Positions 30,660 through 40,332 are shown, counted from the stretch's first letter. The stretch is 64,000 bases of DNA from UBA7328 sp965247965 (GCA_965247965.1 OZ252053.1:2046001-2110000); one strand, 5' to 3'. Made by a program: numbers and translations. Notes: generated by a model from the sequence alone, not told the origin.

Positions 30660-30775
30660 TTTTCCGTTTATGCGTTGAATCGTTTATGCGTTTATTACGA
30701 TTACGAAGATGTTCAAATACACGAATAAACAAATACACGAATAAACAATCTTGCGGTTTAGCCGCGTGAGGTTAA
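30660..30775. repeat. intergenic inverted repeat of GTTTATGCG / AATAAAC type
   Basis: The 422-bp gap between two genes contains GTTTATGCGTTGAATCG and GTTTATGCGTTTATTACG facing CACGAATAAACAAATACACG. Then comes a GCGGTTTAGCCGC hairpin. A similar unit lies at 57872-57951. The remainder of the gap shows no gene. Confidence 0.6.
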
Positions 30776-30934
30776 GCAGGTTACAATGTCCCTAATAAAT
30801 TTCAATGTTCCACTCTCTATTTGCTTTGTTAAAGTACCTAAATTATTAAAATCCGGATGGTGTGCGTACTTAATTTTTATTCCCCATTCGAAAGTTCACC
30901 CCCTGCTGGAGTAGATGAGTTGCAAATGAGTGCC

Positions 30935-33900
30935 TCAATACTCCGCCCCTAAACTCATCAAATAAGCCAGTAAATCCTTCAACTCATCCCGATGTAAATT
31001 CCTCGTCAATCCTATCGGCATTAAGGACACAGGACTGACATCGACTTGCTCAATTTCTCCACTCGGAATTTCGACCAATTCACTATTCGCCATCCTGATC
31101 AGCGTAGAATTATCCGTCTTTCTGTGGAGTAGGCCGCTTACCACTTCGCCATTCGTCTTCGTAACAAGTATAGTTTCGTAGTTCTGCTTGATATCCGAGT
31201 TCGGATTGAGCATAGATTCTAATATGGAGTTTGGTGTCATGAAGGAACCAATGGTCGAAAGATCAGGCCCGCTCAATCCACCTACTCGCTCTGTGCGGTG
31301 GCACGAACCACACAGCAACTCGGGCCGTCGATAAATTTTCTGGCCGCGGCGCACATTGCCGTTTTCCACTGCATCCTTTATGAGCTGTTCTTTGTCTTCT
31401 TTTGACATTTGTGTTCCGATAGCCTTGATCGAACCAGCTTTGCGTAAAGCCTGATCAAGGTCACCTAGTGGAAGCCCCGAAGTATGCACTACTTTGAGCC
31501 CAACACTGGCTATATCCTCTGGAATTTTTTTGCCTGCTAAAGCTTTCCGCAATATTTCAGGCCCCTCTTCCAGTCTTCTGAAGGTGTTAAAGATCAGTTC
31601 GGCCAACTCTGTCGATTCGAGCGAAGAAAGGAAATCAACGGCATCATTGGCTGCTTTAGCGGGAGCTTCTTCAATCCAAACCGTGTAGGCAGTAGTACGT
31701 GTAGATAGATCATGAGGCGATCGGGTCATTTCTACTACTTTATTAAGTTTACCCATTGATCTGAGCGCTCTCAATGCGGCTAATTTTTCCTGTTGACTAG
31801 ATGAATCGCTTAATCTGTCCGTAACCAGTGCTTCAAATTGTTGTGCTTTCCATCGGCCTGCAAGTTTGAGACTTTCTCTTTTTATATTTATGTCTTCGTG
31901 TGAGATGAGTGGTTCCAGTAACGCCAAATTGCTCGCAACAGCGTCATTGGCCTCTGATGCATTGACCATCGCACTTAGCAAGAGGCTGTTGCCTTCTGAA
32001 GCGGCTTTTTCCAAAACTTTACTTCTGGCTACTGCATCTCCTATTTTAGCCAACTGCAACCAACCATCATTTGCCAAACTGTTTTCCAAGTCGGGATTGT
32101 TTAATAAGTTGGTAATATGAGGGATCACTTGTGGATCATTACTTGTCAAAAGAGCGTACATCTGTTTATTCACATCGCCTCCAAATACGACTTGCCTACT
32201 AGCAAATGCAGGTAGCCATTCTTTTTGTAACTTATTGATAGTCAACCAAATAGCAAATTCTAAGTTCTGATCCATCGGATGATCCAATACCTTGACAGCT
32301 GTTTCGGCAGCAGCCAATCCGCCCATTTCTCTGAGGGCATGAATAGCTTCGAGTCTCACCTGCGGATGGATGTCATCGGTGAGGTTGTCCAAAATCTTTA
32401 GGTAGTCCGTTTGCTTTTGCCAATGCGACAATAATCGAACGGCCGCAGCCCTTTCTTGAGGATGAAACGATCCCAGCGAATTCAGCAACGATTGTTCATC
32501 GAAATGATTTAGTGCTGCAAGGAGCCACAGACCTTCCAAACGGTGCCGTTCAGAATTTGGTTCTGATGGTCTTATACTTTTTATCCAATTTATCACCATT
32601 TGAGGATCGCCATTTTGCTCAACGAATGCCCTATTCGCTTGTAGCCTTGTAAACTGCTCGGGTGATTTAAGTAGGTTGAGTAATTGAGCATGCGACGACT
32701 CATGAAAAGGTTCGGCTTGCAAAAGCGGCTTGTCCTTCTTGGTGAGCTTCCATATTCTACCGTGCGTCTTGTCTCTTATCGGGTGATGAAAATCTACCTC
32801 TCCGTGATTGATTATGGGGTTGTACCAATCGACAATATACAAAGCCCCGTCTGGGCCAATTTTGTTATCAATGGGCCTATAGGACCGGTGATCAGAGCGC
32901 AGGATCAATTCAACTTCCTTTGAGCGATACCCACTTTGATGAGGAGTCACTTTGTATCTCACCGTTCTGTTGGCCCTGAAATCGTTTGTGATGATCGTTC
33001 CTTGCCAATCTTGTGGAAAATGTCTGCTGTAGACCACTTCGGCTGAGGTGTTTTTTGGTTTACCACTATTCAATCCATCTAGAATTTTAGAAGCACCAAC
33101 TGCTGACCTGTGTGCGGACTCCGGAAAGACGTAATTCATACCAGAAGATCCTGCCCCATCGGTAGCAAACGTTTGTCCCCATTCATCAAAAGTCTCACCC
33201 CATGGATTGACAAGGCCTCTGCAATAAACATCAAGTTTCTCGGTCTCGGGACGAAATTTCCAAATGCCCGATCCATTCAATTTTCTAAGCCCATATGCTG
33301 TCTCCACAAATGAATTTATATAGATCGATTGAGTAAAGTGTAAATCGCCCCACGGGGACCATCTCAGTCCATGAATCGTATGATGTATATCGGCATTGCC
33401 AAATCCATCGAATACAACTCTGCGCTCATCGGCGAAGTCATCTCCATCTCTGTCTGCCAGGAAGAGTAATTCTGTAGTAGCTGTCACATAAGCGCCGCCG
33501 AAAACAGGCATCACGGAATGAGGTACCAGAAGATTTTCGGCAAAAACAGTATGCTTGTCGGCTTGGCCATCGCCATCCGTATCTTCGAGGATGACAATGC
33601 GATCATTTGGTTCTCGCCCAGGGACGATGTGTGGATAAATGCTACTCGTCGCGACCCACATCCTACCTTTGCTATCCCAATTGATGTTGATCGGATTAGC
33701 GATCATGGGATCAGCGGCAAAGAGGTTAATTTCAAATCCATTAGCAATGTGAAATGCTCCCAATTCTGCGGCAATGTCGGGTTCTGGTATAAATGCAGGC
33801 ACTTCATCTTCGGGATAATCTTTGGGTGGCTGCCATGGCCTGACAAGTTCTATTTCTACATCAAAAGTTTGGCTAGGTAACAGTCGTTTTATTTCCCTTT

Positions 33901-35032
33901 CTTTCTCCTCAACCAGTCTCGCCAGGTCATCCATTTCGTAAGCGAGATGATCCATTTCGTGACGTCTGAACAGATAAATATATGCTTCGTTCAATGGGCG
34001 CAATTGATATCTATGAAGTCGATTTTTCTCTTTAATGGTTTCCAAAAGTCTTTGTGCTTTGAGGGATGCGTCATGAAGAGTAATCCATGAAATGGCGTCA
34101 TTGGTCTTTTCTTGCAACTTGCCGTTGATGAAGATAGCTACGGGCTCTTTTGAAATGACCTTACCCGAATAGAGCGCTGCGGAAGGTTTGAGATTGAAAC
34201 TTATCCCATTGACCGTTTTAGACCAATCCGATGTTCGACAACCACCGCAATTGATGATTTTGGCTTCATCGTCAAGACTGATTGAAAATTCGGTAGTGTG
34301 GGTAATGCCAAGATTTTCAAGCAGAATTTCATTCATTCTCTCGTAACCCCCTTCGTTGAGTTGCACGCCATTTTCGGTATACGTCTTATGTCCTGTATCA
34401 GAAATCAACGTATTAAATAGATCGATAAACATATGCTTTCGAGTATTGGCCAGGTCTTCAATAAATGCGGTAGCCTTACTAAGCCATTCATTACTCTGAT
34501 TCAACTCTTCTAAAGACAAAAATGAAGCTTCGTGCTTATGCGGCGAGAGCAAGATCAATGGAATGCTTTTCAACTCGGCAAAATCGAGTAACCTTTTGTA
34601 CCCACTTGTAAATACTTCGAAATCATCTTCATTTTCTGCGAAAGCAGCTTCACCGCCATATCCGATTATCAGGGTGGTGGGCTCAGTGTCTTCGATATGT
34701 TGCATCAGCACCTTAGAACCAAATCCTTTTTCTGAAGAGGGCGGTTGCCATGATCGCGTATTTTGGGCCGAGCCAAATTGAGATCTCGCCAGGCCATACA
34801 CGTCGTCACCAGGCCAACCGATATTTCGAAAACTTATGTCTTCATCGGAAAAGTTGCGCGTCACCGCCATTTCGAAAAAGCCGTAGTTTTCCATTGAGGA
34901 AATGAGGGAGCCGCCTACGAGGACGATTCTTTTCAGGTCTTTAGATTGGAGAGTTCCCTTGTCTTTGGAGCTTTGCTGACAGCACGGGAATAGGATTGCA
35001 ATTAGTATGGCGAGTAAAATGTAATTTTTCAT
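30935..35032 (-). CDS. secreted GDSL / PVC-type propeller / HEAT / cytochrome c protein
   Basis: A 1365-aa lipoprotein (ILFPCC at about residue 17). Domains in order are: SGNH/GDSL-like hydrolase about 28-260 (RIVLVGGSLISSMENYGF, LIIGYGGEAAF); a PVC-type membrane-bound dehydrogenase propeller about 420-780 (INWDSKGRMWVATSSIYPH, GPDGALYIVDWYNPIINHG); HEAT-like repeats about 800-1200; and a cytochrome c domain with CGSCH near 1241 and SLMPIGLTR as the likely axial Met region. It probably oxidises a carbohydrate-type substrate outside the inner membrane. It heads a set with the secreted TIM barrel and the isomerase/oxidoreductase pair. The frame is intact. Confidence 0.9.
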   Translation of the reverse strand: MKNYILLAILIAILFPCCQQSSKDKGTLQSKDLKRIVLVGGSLISSMENYGFFEMAVTRNFSDEDISFRNIGWPGDDVYGLARSQFGSAQNTRSWQPPSSEKGFGSKVLMQHIEDTEPTTLIIGYGGEAAFAENEDDFEVFTSGYKRLLDFAELKSIPLILLSPHKHEASFLSLEELNQSNEWLSKATAFIEDLANTRKHMFIDLFNTLISDTGHKTYTENGVQLNEGGYERMNEILLENLGITHTTEFSISLDDEAKIINCGGCRTSDWSKTVNGISFNLKPSAALYSGKVISKEPVAIFINGKLQEKTNDAISWITLHDASLKAQRLLETIKEKNRLHRYQLRPLNEAYIYLFRRHEMDHLAYEMDDLARLVEEKEREIKRLLPSQTFDVEIELVRPWQPPKDYPEDEVPAFIPEPDIAAELGAFHIANGFEINLFAADPMIANPININWDSKGRMWVATSSIYPHIVPGREPNDRIVILEDTDGDGQADKHTVFAENLLVPHSVMPVFGGAYVTATTELLFLADRDGDDFADERRVVFDGFGNADIHHTIHGLRWSPWGDLHFTQSIYINSFVETAYGLRKLNGSGIWKFRPETEKLDVYCRGLVNPWGETFDEWGQTFATDGAGSSGMNYVFPESAHRSAVGASKILDGLNSGKPKNTSAEVVYSRHFPQDWQGTIITNDFRANRTVRYKVTPHQSGYRSKEVELILRSDHRSYRPIDNKIGPDGALYIVDWYNPIINHGEVDFHHPIRDKTHGRIWKLTKKDKPLLQAEPFHESSHAQLLNLLKSPEQFTRLQANRAFVEQNGDPQMVINWIKSIRPSEPNSERHRLEGLWLLAALNHFDEQSLLNSLGSFHPQERAAAVRLLSHWQKQTDYLKILDNLTDDIHPQVRLEAIHALREMGGLAAAETAVKVLDHPMDQNLEFAIWLTINKLQKEWLPAFASRQVVFGGDVNKQMYALLTSNDPQVIPHITNLLNNPDLENSLANDGWLQLAKIGDAVARSKVLEKAASEGNSLLLSAMVNASEANDAVASNLALLEPLISHEDINIKRESLKLAGRWKAQQFEALVTDRLSDSSSQQEKLAALRALRSMGKLNKVVEMTRSPHDLSTRTTAYTVWIEEAPAKAANDAVDFLSSLESTELAELIFNTFRRLEEGPEILRKALAGKKIPEDIASVGLKVVHTSGLPLGDLDQALRKAGSIKAIGTQMSKEDKEQLIKDAVENGNVRRGQKIYRRPELLCGSCHRTERVGGLSGPDLSTIGSFMTPNSILESMLNPNSDIKQNYETILVTKTNGEVVSGLLHRKTDNSTLIRMANSELVEIPSGEIEQVDVSPVSLMPIGLTRNLHRDELKDLLAYLMSLGAEY

Positions 35033-35167
35033 GAGAGAAAAATACGATAGTTCAGGAATATTGTTTCAGGACGACATTACTAATTTGTCGGGGGTAGTCT
35101 GAGCTTCGAAATGTTTCAGATCATCGGAGAGCAAGGCCGTCCGTCCTTGATGTTGTTATTTTGTACT

Positions 35168-35557
35168 ATGACTAAAAATTTTGACAATAGTATATTCCTC
35201 AACGTTCCTTTTGACATAGAGTATAGAAAGCTTCTACGTCCGATGCTTTTTACTTGTATTTACTGTGGTCTTGAACCTCATCTTTCCGATTTAACAGATT
35301 CCGGCCAAATAAGGGTGCAAGGTATTATTGACTTACTAAAGGGATGTAAATACAGCATCCATGATCTGTCACGTATTAAATCCAAAAAGGAAGGAGAACT
35401 CGCAAGATTTAACATGCCTTTTGAATTGGGCTTGGATTATGTGGAAATACAACAACGGTTGTTCATTAAAAATTATTCGAAAAAAGAGATAGTAGGAATG
35501 TCAACGGCAGAATTCATCTTTTATACCAAAAAATGGATAAAGAGGGAACCGCTATAG
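35168..35557 (+). CDS. TIR-like / deoxyribosyltransferase-fold small protein, probably shortened
   Basis: From the ATG at 35168 the protein starts MTKNFDNSIFLNVPFDIEYR and contains SDLTDSGQIRVQGIIDLLKG, CKYSIHDLSRI and ARFNMPFELGLDY. These blocks match a widespread uncharacterised family (FxNxPFD / YxIHDxSR / RFNMPFELG) that I place near TIR-like and nucleoside 2-deoxyribosyltransferase folds. Family members usually continue for 40-80 residues past PFELG; here the tail is short and ends KKWIKREPL, so an internal deletion is likely. Members often sit in defence or conflict loci, but no partner gene is present here. Confidence 0.6.
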   Translation: MTKNFDNSIFLNVPFDIEYRKLLRPMLFTCIYCGLEPHLSDLTDSGQIRVQGIIDLLKGCKYSIHDLSRIKSKKEGELARFNMPFELGLDYVEIQQRLFIKNYSKKEIVGMSTAEFIFYTKKWIKREPL

Positions 35558-35731
35558 CCTCGTTGCATTTCCTTCATAATCACCAAGAAAAATGGCCGTG
35601 ACGTTTCCCTTTGCCAGGTTTTTTTTCGCATTTTTCAAGGCCCCCGCTTTCGTCGAATAGATTTTGAAAGGTTCTTTGCTTTTTTCTTTGTACAAATACC
35701 ATTTTCTGTCATCCCACTGAAAAACATACAT
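35552..35731 (-). CDS. small DUF2188-like protein
   Basis: A 59-aa frame from the ATG at 35731 reads MYVFQWDDRKWYLYKEKSKE and then STKAGALKNAKKNLAKGN before FLGDYEGNATRL. The pattern of an aromatic strand, a helix with repeated Ala/Lys, and a final glycine-rich strand matches DUF2188-type small proteins. Its stop overlaps the end of the convergent TIR-like gene by a few bases. The frame stays open upstream of the ATG, so the start may be further up. It is too short for routine calling. Confidence 0.55.
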   Translation of the reverse strand: MYVFQWDDRKWYLYKEKSKEPFKIYSTKAGALKNAKKNLAKGNVTAIFLGDYEGNATRL

Positions 35732-36191
35732 ATCACCTTCATCAATCTTTGAGCGTTGAGCAGCAATTCAGAGCCAATTCATAACTCGTTGAAGCAGAGC
35801 AAATAATAAACAACCGTAAAAAAGAAGTTTACAGCTGTTTATATATTTGCAAAAACGTTTATATGATGAGTAAATTTAAAAAAAAAGAAAACTTAAAAGA
35901 GCCAATTCCTTAAAGAATGAGTTGAAAAGCTCTCGAAAATCTCCCCGCAATTTGCTTTTGTATAGGATTGCCCAAACCTTTGACCACTTTATCCCTGCTT
36001 GGAAACACACCTTTGATAGTCTACCCGATTATCGAGGTAAACGTGCGAGGTATGAGATTTCAGAAATCATATTGGCCGCTGTGATTATGTTTTTGTTTAA
36101 AGAAGGTTCGCGCAACCAAATGAACGAGGATCGTGAAGAAGATCAATTCTTGGCGAACTATGAGACCTTGTTCGGTTTGAAATTACCCCAT

Positions 36192-36213
36192 ACCGCGTAG
36201 CGCGGCACGAGCT
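36192..36213 (-). repeat. 22-bp palindromic insertion, copy 1
   Basis: On the minus strand the insert reads AGCTCGTGCCGCGCTACGCG plus GT. It lies between CAT and ATG of the transposase codons for His-Met. The core can fold (CCGCG-CTA-CGCGG). It matches copy 2 at 18 of 22 positions and shifts the reading frame by one. Confidence 0.8.
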
Positions 36214-37114
36214 ATGGATACTCCTAAGTGATGTGATGAATAAGTTAGAGCCAGACCTTTTGGAATCCTGTCGTCGCCATATTATCAAATATTTATTGGA
36301 CAAACGCACCCTTCATAAGTTTCGGCTGATGGGCAAATATTTCACGATGGCCATAGACGGGAGTGGTGTGTATACCTTTGACGAAGAACCCTATGCGGGA
36401 TGCCCGTCAAAAACAAGCAAAAAAGGCAAAACGACCTGGAATCAAAATGTGTTGGAAGCCAAACTTGTTTGTTCAAATGGATTTTGTTTATCTGTCTCAA
36501 CGGAGTGGTTGAAAAATGAGGATGGCCGCAGCAAACAAGACTGCGAACAAAAAGCATTGAAGAGACTGCTGAAAAATCTTAAAAAAGATTTTTCCAGATT
36601 ACAAATTTGTATTCTTTTGGACGGGCTATTTGCATCTGGCCCTGTGATGGAACAGATCAAGAGCAATGGCTGGGAATACATCATTGTATGGAAAAATGGA
36701 AAGCTCAAAAGTGTGTGGGAACAGTTAGGCGATTTACGTTTGGAAAAACAGGTAGAACGCATCAAAAAAGAAGAAATCCACAATCCTAAATCAAAAACTG
36801 ATCACATTTATGGATACAGCAACGAAGCTCTTACACACCAAGGGCATGAGTTTTATTATATCAAACATGAACTACAGACAAGCCAAGTGGGTGATCCATC
36901 TGTAAAAGATAAAAAACGGTTCATCACCATTTGCAGTATCACTCCAAATAAGGCCAACATCAAAGAATTGACCGAGGCAGGACGAATAAGATGGAAAATA
37001 GAAAATGAAGGATTCAACGCTCAAAAGAATCATGGCTTCAATCTGCACCACAAATATGTACGCAAAAATTTCACCGGAATACGCAATTTCTATATCTGTA
37101 TGCAGATTGCTCAT

Positions 37115-37136
37115 AACTCGTACCGCGTCACGCGGT
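37115..37136 (+). repeat. 22-bp palindromic insertion, copy 2
   Basis: The insert reads AACTCGTACCGCGTCACGCG plus GT, between CAT and ATC of the transposase codons His-Ile. ACCGCG-TCA-CGCGGT-type pairing gives a stable hairpin. As for copy 1, the insertion point is after CAT and before AT, and the length is exactly 22 bp. Confidence 0.8.
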
Positions 37137-37292
37137 ATCATAGACCAGTTATTTGTTTTGTGTAAAAATAGAATCATGCAAGGATGGAAAACCTTGAAGG
37201 GAATGTGGAAACAATTGTGGGCGACCATATTTTTAGTGCCTCTGGAACAATTCCCACAATGTGAAAAATTAAAACTCAACTACCGATACTGA

Positions 37293-37600
37293 ATTAAAAC
37301 CTGTGAAAAGTAATAGTACCTACGGCTATTTTGCCTGGAACAATTTCAAAAAATACTTTATGGAAATTTAAGGCTGGTGAATCTCAAAACCGATTAGGTT
37401 AATGCGATTGTCATGGCATTAAACAACTCCGTTGTCTTGACTCTTCTTTACTATCTTTACCCTGAATTGCTGGCGTTGAGCCAAATAATCTCCAACCTCT
37501 CTCATTGTCTTTGTAATTGTCATAGTGGTCTAATTTATTCTTTACAAAAACGATCTGTCTCTTTTTTTCCTCACACTGCCTATCTCCACCGCAACTCAAA
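37293..37600. other. intergenic stretch without a recognised gene
   Basis: Between the dead transposase and the sulfatase remnant nothing convincing is seen on either strand. Frames here are low-complexity or overlap stop-rich DNA; it probably holds the unrecognised right end of the broken IS. Confidence 0.5.
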
Positions 37601-38440
37601 TCAAATATATGACCATCGCTCACATTCATTTCTCAATTCTTGTAGAATCGATTGATATTCAGGATCTTCTGCAAGGTTGTGCAATTCATGCGGATCTTTG
37701 ATACAATCGAAAAGTTCTTCGTTCGGTTTTGACATTCTGAACCATTGACCTTGAGCTTCGTTGAGTTTTCCTTCATCGCGAAGATTCAGAAGTTCTTGCA
37801 TTTTTGGCATTTGTTCCCGAAAACTCAAGGACAGATAATAAGGTTTCTCCGGTTGGAAATTTCTCAAATATTTGAATCTATGGTTCCTCACCGCCCGTAT
37901 CATATCTGATTGTTCATCAAATCGATCCGCAGAAGCATGAATGTATTGGCGTGGCTGCGGTGATTTATAGTTTCCTAAGAAGGCAGTTCCATCAAGATAG
38001 GACGGAAGATCAATGTTTGCCATAGAAAGTAATGTCGGTAGAAAATCTACAAACCTGATCAAACGATCATCGGTATGTCCGGCAAATTGTTTCTCGGGAA
38101 ACCGAATAATCATCAGAACATTCAAACCGGAATCATAAAGCAATCGTTTTTGCCTTTGCAATGGGCCACCGTGATCGGTATACCAAAAAATAACCGTGTT
38201 TTCCAATTCGCCGTCTTCTTCGAGTTGTTGAAGCAATTCCCCGACCCGGTGATCCATTTCCAGTATATTAGAATACATCCATCTGATATTGCTTTGGGCA
38301 ACGTCGGTATCCAGAAGATATGGAGGTATAGGAACTTCCAGATTATCATTAACCCAAAGTGAGTCTGCTGCTTTTGTCCATGGAAAGGATTTGCAGCGAT
38401 CTCAAATTGGCAAACGACCAATAATTTTTTGTTCTCATAA
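37601..38440 (-). pseudogene. sulfatase, C-terminal remnant
   Basis: The frame below 38278 reads MDHRVGELLQQLEEDGELEN, then VIFWYTDHGGPLQRQKRLLY (metal-binding Asp-His of type I sulfatases), LIRFVDFLPTLLSMANIDLP and ELFDCIKDPHELHNLAEDPE. Upstream the same frame continues PWTKAADSLWVNDNLEV and then needs a one-base shift near 38390 to join CQFEIAANPF. The N-terminal half with the Cys-x-Pro-x-Arg site is missing. It resembles heparan N-sulfatase-type enzymes and is a different subfamily from the 8.1-kb remnant. Confidence 0.8.
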
Positions 38441-38505
38441 TTTGAGTAAGATAAAAGGAAAGATGGAATGAACTCATAACTTCGGATCTGAAAAATCAGA
38501 ACACT

Positions 38506-38964
38506 ATGAATAAAACAATATACTTTCTTGCCATTGGGTATTTCCTTACAACCGGCTTGACGGTCTCTGCACAGAACAAAGACGTCGAAGCGGTAAAATC
38601 AATTTTGATACGCCAGCAAAACGATTGGAACAAAGGCGATATTCCGGCATTTATGAATGGCTATATCATCTCAGACGATTTAAAATTTGTAGGTGCAAAT
38701 GGTGTGATAAAAGGATATGATGCTACGCTCGCCCGCTACAATCGCACGTATACCGATCTTGACGCAATGGGCAAATTGAGATTTGAAATTATTTCCGCAG
38801 AGAAAATTCAGAAGAAGATCATCGTATTGAATGGCCGGTTTTTCCTAACCCGGAAAGATGGTGCGCCTCAGGGGGTATTTACACTCATTTGGAAAAAGAT
38901 CAAAGGAAAATGGGTCATACTGTTGGATCATACAAGTGCGAGGTGCGAGAACCCGACCTCTTAG
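38506..38964 (+). CDS. secreted SnoaL-like (DUF4440) protein
   Basis: A 152-aa protein with a signal peptide (FLAIGYFLTTGLTVSAQ, cleavage after Ala 22 or so) and an NTF2-like domain. Blocks are VKSILIRQQNDWNKGDIPAF, KGYDATLARYNRTY, LRFEIISAEKI and GVFTLIWKKIKGKWVILLDH. The last two are the conserved final strands of DUF4440. It is probably periplasmic; the cavity-type fold binds small molecules in some members but no specific ligand can be inferred. It is intact and flanked by pseudogenes. Confidence 0.85.
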   Translation: MNKTIYFLAIGYFLTTGLTVSAQNKDVEAVKSILIRQQNDWNKGDIPAFMNGYIISDDLKFVGANGVIKGYDATLARYNRTYTDLDAMGKLRFEIISAEKIQKKIIVLNGRFFLTRKDGAPQGVFTLIWKKIKGKWVILLDHTSARCENPTS

Positions 38965-39183
38965 CGTCTCAGAAACTGAGACCTGAAAGCGTTGGTCGTC
39001 GTCAACTTCAACGCCTTTCTGATCAACGCCAGGAGGTCTTTCTGACACTTCTGGGATGCTCCTGGTTGCTTTTGGGTTGTAAGTCACATCCCTTCGTCGA
39101 TTATTACAGCACTTTCATCGAAATGAAATGAATAGTACCTTGCAATACATAGTTCTTTGTGGTGTCATTAAAAAATAGACAAA

Positions 39184-39282
39184 ATGAAAACAATCGATCT
39201 CGCTCATTTCTTTAGACTGGTTATCCTGGTCATTACGCTTGCTTCAGTAGCAGGAGTTGTAGTTGCGAATATTACAATCTAG
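39184..39282 (+). CDS. 32-aa membrane microprotein, copy B
   Basis: Starts MKTIDLAHFFRLVILV and ends VVVANITI; 26 of 32 residues match copy A at 10605-10703. The six changes are mild (Val/Ile, Asn/Asp, Arg/His, Val/Ala), and most of the other base changes are silent third positions. One hydrophobic helix follows a short polar N-terminus. It lies 220 bp downstream of the DUF4440 gene and 92 bp before the convergent DUF1835 gene end, with no other neighbour. The stop is TAG in both copies. Confidence 0.78.
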   Translation: MKTIDLAHFFRLVILVITLASVAGVVVANITI

Positions 39283-39374
39283 TATACACCGATATAAAGT
39301 TTCAAAGAAAATGAGTACACGCATCATGGAAAAGAAAGGTGTCTCGACTTGAGATGCTTTTCTCGCCTTTTCGA

Positions 39375-40148
39375 TCAATCTACTTTTCTTCGTTCTATAC
39401 TATTCAAAAGCCTTTTCACCTGCACATAGCCAAATCCATATATACCTTCACGTAGGCTGAATTCTCTGAAAACCCACCTGTCCGGCTGGCAGGTTTTTGC
39501 AAAGGAATTTGGGCCTTCATTTTGAATCTCAAGTAGAACTCGCTCAGGTCTTCCAGGCTTTTCTTTTTTCGGAAAGCGATCCAGATGGGCACCTACGACC
39601 TGTTCAATTCTTGTATTAAGATGGCGCAGTTTTCCTGCAATTTTTTTGATTTCTTTCGCATCTGATTTGCAATATGCGCACCACATATTCGATAGGTTAT
39701 TAAGGCCAACTTTCGATATTTTCATTCTTTGGCTAAAGGCGTTTAGCAATTCGTCTTGCGACATCTTCCCAAAACCCGACCAGTTCAAATGATCAGGGCG
39801 GACGAGGTAGACGGACAAATCGGTATTCATTTTCCAAAGAAGATGACAAGCACACCAAAGATTCACCTGGCAAAAGAGATCGTCTTAAAACCATAGATAG
39901 ATTTCCGATCCAAGCGGTGTTTTGGTTATTCTTAATATTTCAGCTTTACTTTTTTCAAAATATTCTCGTTTATCAGCATTGTACTCTTTGTGTACAAATT
40001 TAGCTCTTCCCTCCCAAAAATCATTTGAAATATCATAGAGAACGGGACCGTCCACAAGGCATTCACGAAACACGATGATTTCGCCATTCATGTGCGGAAG
40101 CTGCCCACGCAGTGCATCTCCATTCAATATGTGGTATTCTTTATTCAT
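39375..40148 (-). pseudogene. DUF1835 protein, in-frame TAA
   Basis: Starts MNKEYHILNGDALRGQLP and IIVFRECLVDGPVLYD, the DUF1835 hallmark. The frame then stops at a TAA (39885-39887) in IYLWF-stop-DDLFCQVNLW, where family members have Glu. It continues in the same frame with CACHLLWKMNTDLSVYLVRP to a natural end at 39375 (LLNSIERRKVD). A GAA to TAA change explains the break. The function of DUF1835 proteins is unknown. Confidence 0.88.
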
Positions 40149-40240
40149 TGTCTAGAATGTAACTGCTTTGATAACACCGGCATTCAATATAAGTGATCTG
40201 TACAGGTCGAAAAGAAAGTAGTTTTTCATGCAGTTGTAAT

Positions 40241-40268
40241 AAAAGGGACTCGGATGAGTCCCTTTTTT
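40241..40268 (-). terminator. bidirectional rho-independent terminator
   Basis: AAAAGGGACTC and GAGTCCCTTTTTT form an 11-bp stem with a four-base loop. T tracts lie on both strands (six T on plus, four on minus). It sits 65 bp beyond the EF-G-like gene stop and fits termination of that gene. Confidence 0.85.
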
Positions 40269-40332
40269 GTTACTTCCCGATGTTCCACTGCGTCCAATCG
40301 GGATCTCTGCTGCGCTCCGAATTTATTATTGC

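Larger units (their letters stand above)
35922..37292 (+). pseudogene. IS4-type transposase broken by two palindromic insertions and a frameshift
   Basis: Reassembled, this is one DDE transposase of about 440 residues: FKEGSRNQMNEDREE, MAIDGSGVYTFDEEPYAG (Asp 1), QICILLDGLFASGPVM (Asp 2), AGRIRWKIENEGFNAQK (Glu) and a C-terminus KLKLNYRY. The frame is interrupted by a 22-bp palindrome after KLPH (36192-36213), a one-base insertion at about 36219-36228 before DVMNKLEPD, and a second 22-bp palindrome after QIAH (37115-37136). Removing both palindromes restores HMDT and HIIDQLFVL. The first codon used is TTG. Terminal repeats of the IS were not identified. Confidence 0.85.

Noticed and set aside
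35770..35795. CATAACTCGT shared by the MITE end, 35780 and 37112
   Set aside because: The match is only about 10-13 bases, with no inverted partner or duplication at 35780. Chance is likely.
8069..38440. The two sulfatase remnants as halves of one gene split by rearrangement
   Set aside because: The N-terminal piece (LHLTEWLPGR type) and the C-terminal piece (sulfamidase-like) look like different subfamilies.
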